DNA from: Cladophialophora immunda
Lineage: Eukaryota > Ascomycota > Eurotiomycetes > Chaetothyriales > Herpotrichiellaceae
Assembly: GCF_000835495.1 (NCBI RefSeq)
Contig: NW_015622543.1
Coordinates: forward strand, 4,948,619 to 5,012,618
Direction of reading: 5' to 3'
DNA: 64,000 nt
Part shown: piece after piece, positions 1 to 10,888 of the stretch
Layout: the number at the start of each line of letters is the position of its first letter
How positions within the stretch are numbered: the first letter of the stretch is position 1
Notes under the pieces: generated by a model
The model's database searches: none
The model's input: the letters and a program-made list of their open reading frames with translations, nothing else
Told to the model about the DNA's origin: nothing
Position numbers and translations under genes: made by a program

Positions 1-2294
1 AGCCACCGGCGTCGCTGACTTGCTGGCCGCCGCGACGGGCGCGGACGACGACGGCACGGGAGCCACGGTCAAGGTGGTGGCGAGGGTCACACTCGGGCTC
101 ACCCACGCGCCACTACCCGTGCCGGTCGAGGCTGCCGCGACTGGAGACACGGGCTTGCCGCCCCACGATCCCTCCGTCACCGTTGGCGCCAGGGAGACCG
201 GCTGGCTGCCCCAGGTCCCGCTTGGTGCCGGGGCAGTCGAGGTGGCTGCGACGGGCGACGTGGTTCCGGCGGGTGCTGCGCAGGGCACGCTGGCGACGAT
301 GGGTGTGCTGAATGGCCATCCGGCCGACGGCGTGAAGGTCTTGGTCGTCATGCAGGCTGTGGGCACTGGTGTCTCAGTGCACCCGCAGTGCGTGGTCGTG
401 ATGGTAGTGGTCTTGGTGGTAAAACCTGTGGAGCAAGGCTCCGTCCACGTCTCTGTGATTGCCAAAAGTCAGCACACCTTCTCATTTCTGCTTTTTTAGG
501 GGGCATTAAAGAAGAGAGGAAGGCGGTGAGTTTTGAGACTTACTGGTGATTGTGACGGTCACAACCGAGCCCTCATCACTCCAGTCACCCCAAGTTGTTG
601 CGGGATCGCTGGGTGTCGTGGTCGAAGTAGTCCAATCTTGCCACTGGAAGCTCGATGAGCTGGACGTGCTGGAACTGACAGAGCTTGTCGTGGGGTCAGA
701 CCAGTCTTCCCATGTGCTGGTAACAGGATCGGACGTTGTCGTTGGCGCCCAGTCGTTCCACGTGCTGCTGCCGCTGCCGCTCGTGCTGCTGCTGGTGGTA
801 TTGTAGAAAGGTCCCACGGAGAGGTATCTCGACGAGGTTGTCTGCGGGAGACCAGCAGTGCTGCTGGGGGTTGTGTGTGGTACGTATGGCGTGGTGGTCG
901 GGACGACGGGGCTGGTGGTTGAAACGACAGGACTAGGAGTCGTGGTTTCCGACGAGCTGCTTGAATGGGTGTACAGGGGTCTCGTTGTGGTGACGAGGGT
1001 GGTTGTGGTTGTACTTGTCGAGGTGGTGGTGACCGGTTGGGATTGATATATCTGGACGTAGTTGACATCCCAGTACGCATCCTTGAAGTCGCCTGGGTTA
1101 CTGCCAACGTAGACAGAGCACTGGCTTTGGCCGGTGCTGGCTGCACACCCGCCGCTGGACCAGGTCGCGTCACCAAAATCACCGCAGAAAGTGGTGTCGA
1201 AGACGATTCTGTTGTCGGCAAAGTTGGCGTCGATGTCGCAGCCTGGCCCGTCGAAGATGGAGGCTGGCAGTCCCCATCCAGAGGGGTCGGGTTTTCCAGA
1301 CGAGATATCCGAGGGGATGGATTTTCGTGCGAAGAACCAGATCTTGATCGCGTCCGACGTCCACTCCATTGCGTAGACGCCGCCACCACCGCCCGGATTG
1401 GCGTTGAAACCCGATCCGTAGCTGGAGGAACTGGTGTCGAAAGCGCCACAGCCCTGCGCATTGGCGCCAGTACTGACGTCGTACTGGCAATTGTTACCGT
1501 TCGAAGTACCGGTCATTTCTAAGGGGCTTTGGGAAATGACGCAGGTGCCGGCGACGTGGGTAGATGTTAGGTCAGTGCCTTGGTTGTTCGCACCCTCGAT
1601 GATGTCGATTTCACCGTCTTGAGGTCATAAAAGTTAGCAACTCTGTCCTTAAAGACATCGGGAAGGGAACTTCGCCTATCCTTTGGCCCTCTCAAGTCGA
1701 AGTCCAAGAGAAGGCATGAGCGAGACTCACTGTACGGCCATGTGCCGGAACCAAGAGTCCAGAATGCCGGCCACACTCCGCAACCGCTGCCATCTTTTGT
1801 TGTTGGCATGTGTTTGATGTCGGCAACAAAGAGACCGTGTGTCCATGACTTGATACTTTCAATCCTGACACTCGGCCGTCCAACGCCGTTGATCCCCGAG
1901 TAAGGTGCGCTGCCGTTGTATGGGTTCTTGTGGTCGACTCTCATCTGGGCCGAGCCGCCGTTGAAAGTGATCAGGCCATCAGCCTCGGCCGTGGCCTCGT
2001 CGACGTAACTGCCTGCTGTCAATGACCGACATCGCAAAGTGATCCTCGGTGGACATACGTGACGAAACCATGGGTAGGATCGGCATCCTTCAACACTCGT
2101 CAGCGATAAGACCCACCCGCGAAGAGCCGCATTTCACGTACAGCAAAAAAGTTGAATCCGTCAAAGAAGTTCGTTCCAGAATATTCAGTGTCCAGAGCAT
2201 AGTACGTGTTAGTGGCAGAAGCAGAAGAAGAAAGCAACAACAAAGCAGAAACGAGTGTGGTGCTCGACCTCAGAAAGAGTGATGAGGAAGGCAT
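1..2294 (-). CDS. GH16 endo-1,3(4)-beta-glucanase, secreted, Ser/Thr-rich stalk (3' end outside window)
   Basis: Glycoside hydrolase family 16 enzyme likely to cut beta-1,3(4)-glucan at the cell wall. Exons read on the minus strand: 2294-2142, 2087-2059, 2008-1731, 1617-544 and 452-<1; phases agree at all four junctions. The protein starts MPSSSLFLRSS with a signal peptide (about residues 1-27). The catalytic motif GEIDIIEG is created across the third intron (WPYN|GEIDIIEG), placing the nucleophile near Glu156 and the acid/base near Glu161. The catalytic domain ends near the VQIYQSQP stretch and is followed by a Thr/Ser stalk with repeated W-x-D-W motifs, then a TWTEPCSTGF segment and a second Ser/Thr/Pro region that stays open to base 1. 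A GPI signal or further domain would lie outside the window. The 29-nt second exon (DADPTHGFVT) is supported by the family motif DPTHGFV. Overlapping ORFs in this region are shadows. Confidence 0.9.
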
Positions 2295-5246
2295 ATTGTT
2301 AAACGAATGGCACGCGAACGTGAGGTAAAGAATGGACTGGCGACGCAAAGCACACAAAGGAGAAAGGAGGGAGAAGTAGGCAACACAAGTTTCCTATAGA
2401 TATTCGGAAGCAGGCACAGTGCGTCGCCATGGCGGGTATCTGGACTCCGGACTATTCGAGGTCCCACCGATAGTGCTTGTGGTGCGCCATTGCCACAAAG
2501 CGCCGCAGAGGTGGCACGTTTCGTGCAAATTGACCTCATCGAATCGGTTAGGGGAGATGAGGTGCTCAAGGAGACTGCAACACCCGGGGAATCCGACCAA
2601 TGCGGCGTAGAGCGCGCAGGCATACGTATGGAGAAGAGTCAGGCTACCTCGCCCAAATTGAGCGAAGGCACCTTCAATCCGCCTGGGTGCGCAGAAGTTT
2701 CTGCCCCATGTTAAATCAAAGGGTGCGGAGACCCAAGAGCCGTTGATCGTTCGGGTGTATGGGAGCAGCTCCGTATGTAACCTGGGAACCGATCGCGAGT
2801 CGGATCGTCAATTGGAAGCAAGCGAGGTCTTCTACCGACATGGCGAAATTTGGGTGAGTCAGTGTGATGGAAGGTAAAAAGGAATAGCTCAAGAAGGTCT
2901 GAAAAGGAGGCGCAGATAGCCTCATGGCAGTGGAGCTTGATTCAATGCTTGGCGCCCATACAACCAATGAGGAGACTCCACAAACTCCACCTGGGCGTCC
3001 AGAACGTCCCAAAATGGAAGCCGACATCAGTACCCCCTGAACCACGCAATTTGCTGGTCGATGTAACCATTGGTTCCTTTTTCCCCGTAGGACGTGGCTG
3101 AGCTGCTTGGAAATCGACTTCTCTAGCTAGCGCTCCAACCCACGATCAAGAGCAAACACCCACGTGCCAATGGAGTTCGGAGCGAATCATTGCCGTTTCT
3201 ATCTAGGGAGATCGGCCGCGCGGCTCCTCGACCGCGCCGACCTCTTTTCTGCCAGCAAACAGAGGATCCTCGGTACGACGTGCTCGCTCTTGGCGAGGAA
3301 GCAGAGGACAGCACAGTTAAAAATGGAAAGGCTGCGGGGTTCTCCCCTACCATTCCCAGATCACTCGCGAACAATCCAAAATTGCAGTATACGGTTGGAT
3401 TGTAGAAACGTGAGCGAGTGCTGCTTTGTACCCGAACTCTAACCAGGCACTCCACGAACGCGTACCTGAGCAATATACTGAGCTCAGAGGTCCGCTAATG
3501 ATGATCCAGCTCCGCCCCGATCAGCCACAAGTAAACCTACCTCTCACTTAAACGTCTGGTTCAGCGACGCCTCAGTGAGCTCAGTAAATTTCTGTCCCTT
3601 CGTTGTTGTTCAAGACTCTCCACGCATCGTACTCCATTTGTTCGAAGGCGTCTTAACACGTCACCCGACTCTGCAGAGCTACGAACTAACCTTCTGCGGA
3701 GATTGAGATTCGGTATACCCTCTCATAGTTCTGTCGAACAGTTTGAGCAGCGCATTGTTGAACTGGCGATTGTGCGATTGTGTCCATCTCTGGGTCAGGT
3801 TTCAGAGACATGCTATGTCTTATACAGACGATTATATAAGCCCAAATCAGTCGAGTTGCTGTTCTGAACATGGGGGCCACCCCGTCAACACACCGTTTCT
3901 CGCAACGATTGAATCACAAAGATTGTTGAAGTCTATTGACAGAAGTGAGGCAGCTTTGTCGAATAGGCGAAGGCGAGTGTTGTAGGAATGGGTTAACACC
4001 AACGAGAGGTTTACCGATCAGGGCCGGATGATTTGGCCTTGCGTCTACCACTGAGCGAAGGAACAGCACCTCGGCTTGCTCGTGAGGCCTGTCTCCCGCA
4101 AAGAATTGATTGACGATTTCACTTTGGACCATATTGGAAAGTATTTCCTGCAGAACTGCATTTTGGCTCCAACAGACTTCATATGCTTCCAGCACTTCAA
4201 GCAGTCCACAAAATTAAGGAACAACTGCTCGCACCCCACTGGGAATAGAACGGGAGTGAGGCCGCGCTGTGCCACCCTCAACTCGCGCGAGCAGAGCGAT
4301 GCCCCTCCAGTGTCTCACAAACTTGTGAAGGCCGAGGCAGTACTTGCTCGAGGTCAACGTGTGACAAACGGGGAATGCCATTGCAAGGGAACTGGGTGCG
4401 AGGCGACCCCGTACAGTGGATGAGGAACCAATTACTTTCAGACGAGGTTCAATGGAGTACGACGGATAGAGTTCTCTTCTTGAGAGCTACTGAGGGCCCC
4501 TTGGGCGATTAAAAGCAGTCCCTCTTTGTCGATAGCACAAAGGAGATGTGAGAGCCATGCTGAAGATTCTGCAGCTCGATAACGGCTGCTCTGACAACTT
4601 TCAGATCAGCCTGGATGAGGCCCCGATAGCAGTGAGGTAAAGAAGAGTCCAAAAGCTATATTTTAAAGTCATTGATGGTAGCAGGGGTCCATGCAGTATC
4701 CTCAATCCATTTCGAGCCTTTGACTCGAGTTGACGTGAACAGTAAGCGGCGTCCATCAAAGATTTGGTGAGCCTTTTAAGCGAATACGGACGCGGAAGCA
4801 TTTAACTCCGGAATTCTCGTACTTTGTGCATCATCTGTAGAATATTACTATTGCCAAGAGCAGAAGATACTGCCTCCTTAGACCATGTTCCTATGCCGTT
4901 GCTGAATACCGTCTTACGCGAGAGGGACTCGAGAGATTCGGCATCAGTACCGTACTAGCTCGCATTTGCTGCCAGGGTACAGGCTTCTTTACCAATTTCT
5001 TCCGGAACGCGTCGGCAAATGCCATTCTTGCGGGGGAGATCAGCTTACCGGGGTTGGGAGTTGCATTGTTTGGAGGACTTCGCGACTCCAACAGTCATGG
5101 ATGGATCTCCACGAATGTCCCTCACAAGAATGAGGGCGCAGCTCACCGGGCGATTCGCAATCCCTCTTTGGCTGACTGTCGGCGGAAGAGGTATTAATAC
5201 CACGGTGTCCTCCCTGGATTCAAATTCTAAGGACTAGACAACCAAA
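2295..5246. other. Intergenic region, no supported gene (about 2.95 kb)
   Basis: Only short overlapping reading frames occur on both strands and none shows a recognisable domain. Two patches have protein-like composition: minus frames at 3914-4281, and a plus frame from about 4880 to the TAA near 5197 that has no ATG. They could be remnants of decayed genes. The right end holds the promoter of the flavoprotein gene that starts at 5247. Confidence 0.5.
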
Positions 5247-6882
5247 ATGCCGATGCTTCAAGTGGGTATAGTTGGTGCCGGTATAGGCGGCCTCGCAGCT
5301 GCCATCGCTATTGCCCGCAGTGGGTGTAGCGTCACCATCCTCGAGCAGGGAGTGGACATAGGAGAGATTGGAGCCGGGATCCAGCTCCATCCCAATGTAT
5401 CTCGCCAAATGATCCGCTGGGGCGTCGACAAGATCATTGAGAACGACCTGATCGAACCCGACGAACTCAACACTTGGGATTGTGGGAGCGAACTACGCCT
5501 GATCGGCCGCACGGATCCAAAGCAGGTCGCTAAGCAAGCCGGTTTTCCTTGGTGGGTGGTGCGTCGCGACCACCTCTACACTGGACTCGCCCAGTCTGCA
5601 TCCGAGCATGGAGTCAAGTTGATCATCCAGGCCAGAGTGGAACAAATTGACGACACCTCGTCCCCGGTGAAGGTTGTCACATCCTCCGGACAGAGCTACG
5701 AGTTTGATCTCTTGGTTGGCGCAGATGGCCTCAAGTCTACCGTCAGACAGTATCTGTACCCCGGCGTCATGCCATATGCGCCCAACAAGCTATGTGCCTA
5801 TCGAGGTGTTCTGCCATTTGCCTTGATATACAAAGAAATTCCCGAAGCGAGGCTGTTCGTCGGCAACAGACTGGACACTTGGGTCGGAGCAAAAGGGTGT
5901 GAAGCCTCTCTTTTCGAGCCGCGGAGTTGATTGACCTGCTGACGGAAACAATAGCTACGTTCTGACTTACCCTACATGCGGAGGGAAAGAGCTGAACGTC
6001 GTGACCGCTGCCGAGTCCAAAGACTATGTGACTAAAATGGAAGACATCGACGTTGAAGAGTTCTATGGGTAACTATACAAAGCTTCAGCCAAACCCCGCT
6101 GACGGTCTCCATATAGATTCTATGCCGACTTCCATCCATTCATCCAAAAACTGCTGCGTCTTGTCAAGTACACCAAACGCTGGCCGTTGCTGCAAACACC
6201 CCGAATGCCGTCCTGGTCCAACAAAGCCAAGAACATCGTCATGATAGGCGATGCGGTCCATGCCATGCAGAATCATATGGCCCAAGGTGCGGGGACAGCA
6301 ATCGAAGATGGAGCATTCCTGGGCCAGGTCATCAGCGAAGTGGCCCGGGGCGCGATCAATGTGCCCGAAGCCGTGACTCTGTTTGAACAGCGACGGATGC
6401 CCAAAGCATGGATCAAGCAACAACTCAGCTTCCACTCCGGATTGATGTATACCTTGACGCAACCAGAAGACCGTGAAAAGCGCAACCAAGCGGGCAGGTT
6501 TGAAGTTGCGCGCTGGGAGCACAACCCAGCTCGACAGGAGCACAGCCATATCGAGTATCGGAATTGGCCGGTGGCGCGGTGCATCGAGACGGCCAAGTCA
6601 ATCTGGTATTATGACGCCGAAGGAGATGCGGACAACGCAGTGCTGGAATATCTGATGAGCAGGGGCAAAGTGGACGGTTTCACACAGATGAGTGAGAATC
6701 TGAGCCGCAAATGGGGTTCGATCGTGTTTGGAAACGATGTCGACGGCAGCTGGGTCGAGCCCCAAGTCGACTTCCAGCACATGAAGAACTCTCTCTACAG
6801 GGGGAACGGGGCTGTGAAGGACGGCATCCAGGAGTACGGTCTGCATGAACAAGACTACGATCGGTTTGGCAAGGGCTTGTAG
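5247..6882 (+). CDS. FAD-dependent monooxygenase, salicylate hydroxylase-like
   Basis: Class A flavoprotein hydroxylase that should use NAD(P)H and O2 to hydroxylate an aromatic or related substrate; the substrate cannot be told from sequence. Exons 5247-5896, 5955-6068 and 6117-6882 (introns of 58 and 48 bp) give 509 aa. The N-terminal dinucleotide-binding motif is GIVGAGIGGLAAAIAIARSG (GxGxxG at residues 10-15). The DG motif (LLVGADGLKSTVRQ) and the GD motif (IGDAVHAMQNHMAQGAGTA) both bind FAD and lie in the expected order. Splicing removes the in-frame stop that would end the first frame at 5930 and yields the coherent joint WVGAKG|YVLTYP. The start at 5247 is the first ATG before the Rossmann motif. 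The gene stands alone between intergenic stretches; no ring-cleavage dioxygenase or dedicated regulator is adjacent. Confidence 0.9.
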
Positions 6883-7927
6883 CTGGATGCTGGGGCAGAG
6901 CGATATATATATATATATATATATATATTAGGTCGTAAATGCTGGCGGGCATTAGCAGCTACTAGTGCACTAAAGAGCTTGCTACTCAATCTAAAGAGCT
7001 GCTAGAGGGTTTAGTCGCTGCTAGTGACACCAGCTGGTGCCCAGGACGTCATTGATTTTATCGGGCAAAAGGCGGGGTTGATCAGGTGCAACTGCGCCCA
7101 GGTTGCCAGTCGAATTGAGGTGAATTGCCCCGCTTCTGCCTCTGCCCTCCGTCTCTGCCTGCGCCCTGCACCTCCCACTTCGTGCCTCACACACCGACCT
7201 CCCAGTTGTCCCGCTGACATGTGAGCCTAATGCGCCTGGCCCCTGCAAGGCAGCTCCCAAGCTCCTCCCATCGATTGGCATAGCTCAAACCTAGCAGCCT
7301 GACCGCATCTGTAGAGTTGAGCCCAAGAAGCAAGCTTTAGCGGTCTCGCGGGGTGCGATTCGAGGCTGTGAGGGATGGGCATGTTTCACGCTCAAGTCTG
7401 TTTCCCTCTTTTTCCCACTGGTAGAAATCCCACAACCACAAGGGTCACCAGGCTGTCTTCTCCTGCAGACACAACACCCACGGGTTTCTGATCCTTGAAC
7501 GCTCCCCTCTCCGTTTGCCCTCGTCCTAAACCCCGTTGTCCGCCCAGTTCCGCAGAAGCTGTGAGAAACCACACGCGCCTGCAGCCGGTGAGCCAATCTT
7601 GGGAGGGGATGTCATCCGCCACGTTTTCAATGCCAGGCATACAAGCATCTTCCCAATAGCTCCGGCCTGCGTTTCTTCTTGCTTGCCGCCCTGTCCACTG
7701 CACAATGGTTCTGGACCGACCACGGCTCAGGCAGATGCTCTCATGCTTGGTTCTGCCCAGCCTTATCCCGCAGGTTCTGTGAAAAGAAGAGAACGCTCCG
7801 CTGCGAGCCACGAGGCTTTACCCGTCGTCCAACCTGGTTCATCACGTTTAATTCCCAGCCAACATTTGCAAGCGACATTTTCTTTTATCACAAAATTCCC
7901 GTCAATGCGAGGTTCAACAGAGACACA
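6883..7927. other. Intergenic region between two plus-strand genes
   Basis: This stretch holds the 3' flank of the flavoprotein gene, an (AT)13 run, and the upstream region of the F-box gene. A long frame from 7536 is in phase with the F-box exon, so translation could in principle begin upstream of the start chosen here. Apart from that no gene is visible. Confidence 0.5.
6903..6928. repeat. (AT)13 microsatellite
   Basis: Thirteen uninterrupted AT dinucleotides lie about 20 bases after the stop codon of the flavoprotein gene, probably inside its 3' untranslated region. Such runs vary in length between strains. Confidence 0.97.
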
Positions 7928-8885
7928 ATGCCTCGGTCACGCAAATCTGAACAGGTTCCCAGTTTCTGGGACAGTTTTCCTGCAGACCCTCTTCTCTTAT
8001 TCCGCGTTCCTCCAAAGGTATCTTCCTGAAGATCTTGTCTGTTTCGAGGGTGCAGCCGCAAAACTGACCACTTCCTTGCAGCTCGACTTGACATCTTGTG
8101 TGGAGGATGGTGAGCAAAGGGAAAGCATCGAAGATGGGAAGAACGCCGACATCACCGTCACGAGCCTCTCCTCCGCCTGCTCCTCTCGAAGACGAACGAA
8201 CATTACCAGTCTCCCACCCGAGATCATTCTCGAAATTGTTGGCCATCTTCATCCCATTGACCGCGTCTGCCTCGGCCTGTCGTGCAAATACCTACTTTCC
8301 TCCACCCTGCCTACCCTACACTTCACCCGTTTAGACTGGCTGCGCTTTCACGATCGGCGGTACAGCTTCATCCTGCCTCAGATGCCTACCCTCTATGTAC
8401 GGCTCGCACACGGCTGGGTCCCCAAGGACAAGTTCCGCTACTGTTATCGCTGCTCCAAAATCCTTCCGAGGTCGCATGAATACTTTTGGGAGAGACTGCG
8501 CAGGACGAAAAGCCCAAGGTTCCGCAACGGACTTGGCATATCCGAGAAACACTGGAAGTCGCTCAGTAAGAAGGGGAAATACGCATATCTGGTCGAAAAT
8601 TGGTGCCATTCACCCGAGGAGGATAGCAGCGGCTTCTACTGTGGCCACTGCTACTATCGGGAAAAGGATCGCATCAACTGTCCAGTATATTGTCCCCTGT
8701 GCCTGGAGATAGACTTGACATGGACCCCTCCGAGGAAGCCTTGGATGAGGAAAGCCTTGTGCCGGAGTTTGAGGGCTTTAGGGACTCCGTTTGAACTGGC
8801 TGCCTACTGGATCCTTGTCTGCTGTCTTTACGCGATAAGGTTTTGCTATGATCAGGCGATGCAATGCTGGAGAGCGTTGCCTTGA
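7928..8885 (+). CDS. F-box protein with Cys-rich C-terminal region
   Basis: Probable substrate adaptor of an SCF ubiquitin ligase. My model uses the ATG at 7928 (MPRSRKSEQVPSFWDSF), exon 7928-8017, a 64-bp intron with donor GTATCT and acceptor CTTGCAG, then exon 8082-8885; both junctions are phase 0, giving 297 aa. The F-box begins near residue 73 (SLPPEIILEIVGHL). Downstream are paired cysteines (CYRCSK, YCGHCYY, CPLCLE) resembling the zinc-binding half seen in many fungal F-box proteins. A hydrophobic helix (AAYWILVCCLYAIRFC) lies close to the C-terminus. The alternative is an intronless start within the open frame that begins at 7536; that frame contains the intron sequence without a stop, so only transcript data can settle the N-terminus. 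Confidence 0.7.
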
Positions 8886-9851
8886 GTTTCATTGCTCTTC
8901 TTGGTGGACGATCTCCATCGCTATATGAGTGGATTATGAATGGCCTTGGTGACCCCAGACCAGGCCTGGAACGTGTCAATCTGGCGACAGCGGCCCCCAA
9001 TTGCATTGTTCAGGATCATGTACAGTATGGAAGGCGGAGATGGTATCGGAGAGCGCCATGGTAGGCTTGATTTGGTTTCGCAGGCTGGCGCAGCATGGCG
9101 GGATGGTGGCTGACTGGGGTATGGAGGAGTTCACTGGCGCGAGCAGGCTGGTATCAAGACCGACAGAGCCAAACACCTACCAGACTCGTGGGTGGATTGA
9201 GGGTGCGCGAACCAAGGGGTCTAGGTTCCGGAGGGATTGCTGCATTTACTCTAAGAAAGCATGATTGACGACTATGTTCCGGGACAATAGAGACCATAGC
9301 TGGGTTGGCGGTTTGGCAGGCGGGCGTACGAAAGGTATTCTGCGTGAATTGAGATTCCTAGGCGGGAAAGAGCGTGTGCGCTGTCAATTACGTCTGAGCT
9401 GTCCGGCTTCGAATTCGAAGACACGTTTTCTGCATCATGCCAGAAGAAATCCGTAAACGAGACCCCCCTTGTGTCCGAGTCCCTGCAAATGAGGTAGAAC
9501 TGGTGGCGAAGAAGACGAAGCGTGTTTTTCCCTCCTCCAATTCAGGACAAAGTGCTTCGGAACCGTTTCGACTCTGAGGACAAACCAGGAAATGTAGATT
9601 AAGACTATGAAGAGAATGCACAACATAGCAGGTACACAGAACGCACAGCCAGCCGCTCGCATCGCGGGTCCTCTCGCCCAAGGGTATCATCTTTGCCGTC
9701 TCCACCGACTTCGCCCTCGCTTTCGCCGTTGGCAGCAAGGACTGCCATATAACAAGGAGTGCGCAACGCTCGTGTCACCTCATCCATTTCTGTCTTTCCA
9801 TCAATGACAACATCCTCGACTCTTAACCTTTGCTGGACTCTCACTCGTCAT
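8886..9851. other. Intergenic region between convergent genes
   Basis: This is the 3' flank of the F-box gene (plus) and of the exon-repeat gene (minus). Short frames exist, such as 9001-9264 plus, but none has a recognisable motif. The 9-mer CCTAGGCGG occurs at 9357-9365 and recurs in two other intergenic regions of the window. Confidence 0.5.
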
Positions 9852-10888
9852 TCATCGCACCTCGTGAGGCGCAACGCTGTCTGGATCAGCAGGATGATCA
9901 TGTCCCGCCGTCACGGCATCATAGGCTCGCGCGTGGCTTCCTTCGACCGGATCAATCGAGTCTCTACTCAATGTGTCCGAGGTATGTCCACTGGCCGCCT
10001 CATTGTTGCTGCTTGTAGGTGGTCCCTCCGGCCGGCTCTCGATGGGCGCCAGCTTCTCACCGTGATAGCCGCTATGCGAGGCAGCCGCCGCAGCCGCGTC
10101 TGGAGCGACGGCAGAGCTACGGCGTCGCGTGGCTGCGGCAGATGCCCCCGTGGTAGCTCCAGAAATGGACTGGCGGTTGCGGTTGGCCATGATATCGAAC
10201 GGGTCAGAGGAGAGTTGGAAGAGGGATTGCTTCCGCTCGCGGACTTCGTATTGTTCGGCTGGAGTCATGTGGGCATCAAGAGGGGCCACGTTGGCGATCT
10301 CAGCGGCTGATAGTGAAGAACAATGGTTAGAACAGATTGAATAAGAGGTGAGAACAGCGAGGGCGTTCGGTAATCATCGTACCTGAGACTCGTCGGCGAC
10401 CGTAGTATGGGTCATCTTGAGGTGCCATTCCGCCCTTTTTACTGCTGCTGAACTTCCTGACATCGACGCCTGTGGCGCTGTACTTGCGTTCACGGTTCCA
10501 ATATTCCTCTTCGGGGCTCAAGCCAGTGAAGCCCACGTTGGAGATCTCGGCCGCTGTTTGCGTGGTTAGCTTATGCCTGGCGCAGGTACGGAAAGCGAGG
10601 AGCGACGAACCGTTGACTGGCTTCCGCCCATAGTAGGGATCATTGAGAGGCTCAATACCGCCCTTGAGACTATTGCTGAAACGCCGCACATCTGCTCCAT
10701 GTGCAGTGAATTTCTTTTCCCGGTTCCAATACTCTTCTTCTGGTGTCAATCCAGTCAGGCCAACATCCTTGACCAGTTCATCTGTCCGGGAGACCGTTGT
10801 TAGCATCGAATCAGGGGACGCAGAAGCCTTCGACAGCCTTACCAGGAACAGGCTTGCGGTTGTAGTAGGGATCTGCTGCTTTGGTCAT
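9852..10888 (-). CDS. Repeat protein built from duplicated 171-nt exons, function unknown
   Basis: Not assigned to a known family. Exons on the minus strand are 10888-10843, 10781-10611, 10553-10383 and 10306-9852, with phase-1 introns of 61, 57 and 76 bp, giving 280 aa. The two middle exons are both exactly 171 nt. They encode homologous 57-residue units (34 identical positions) carrying GLTGLTPEEEYWNREKK / GFTGLSPEEEYWNRERK and ending in NDPYYGRKPV / DDPYYGRRRV. The first exon supplies a partial unit (DPYYNRKPV) and the last starts with the unit's beginning (AAEIANV), followed by a low-complexity Ala/Ser/Thr-rich tail. There is no signal peptide or membrane segment. The protein is strongly charged and probably soluble. 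The start at 10888 is supported by the repeat content of exon 1. Confidence 0.85.

Noticed and set aside
20..499. 159-codon plus-strand ORF at the left edge
   Set aside because: It is the complement of the Ser/Thr/Pro-rich GH16 tail, which is open on the minus strand and connects by a phase-matched intron.
559..1461. 300-codon minus-strand ORF overlapping the GH16 exon in another frame
   Set aside because: It is a shadow of the GH16 exon; composition is Pro/Arg/Ser-rich without domains, while the GH16 frame contains conserved catalytic-domain sequence.
3914..4281. Two overlapping minus ORFs with protein-like composition
   Set aside because: They lie in different frames over the same bases, have no motif, and could not be joined to other exons; at most a relic.
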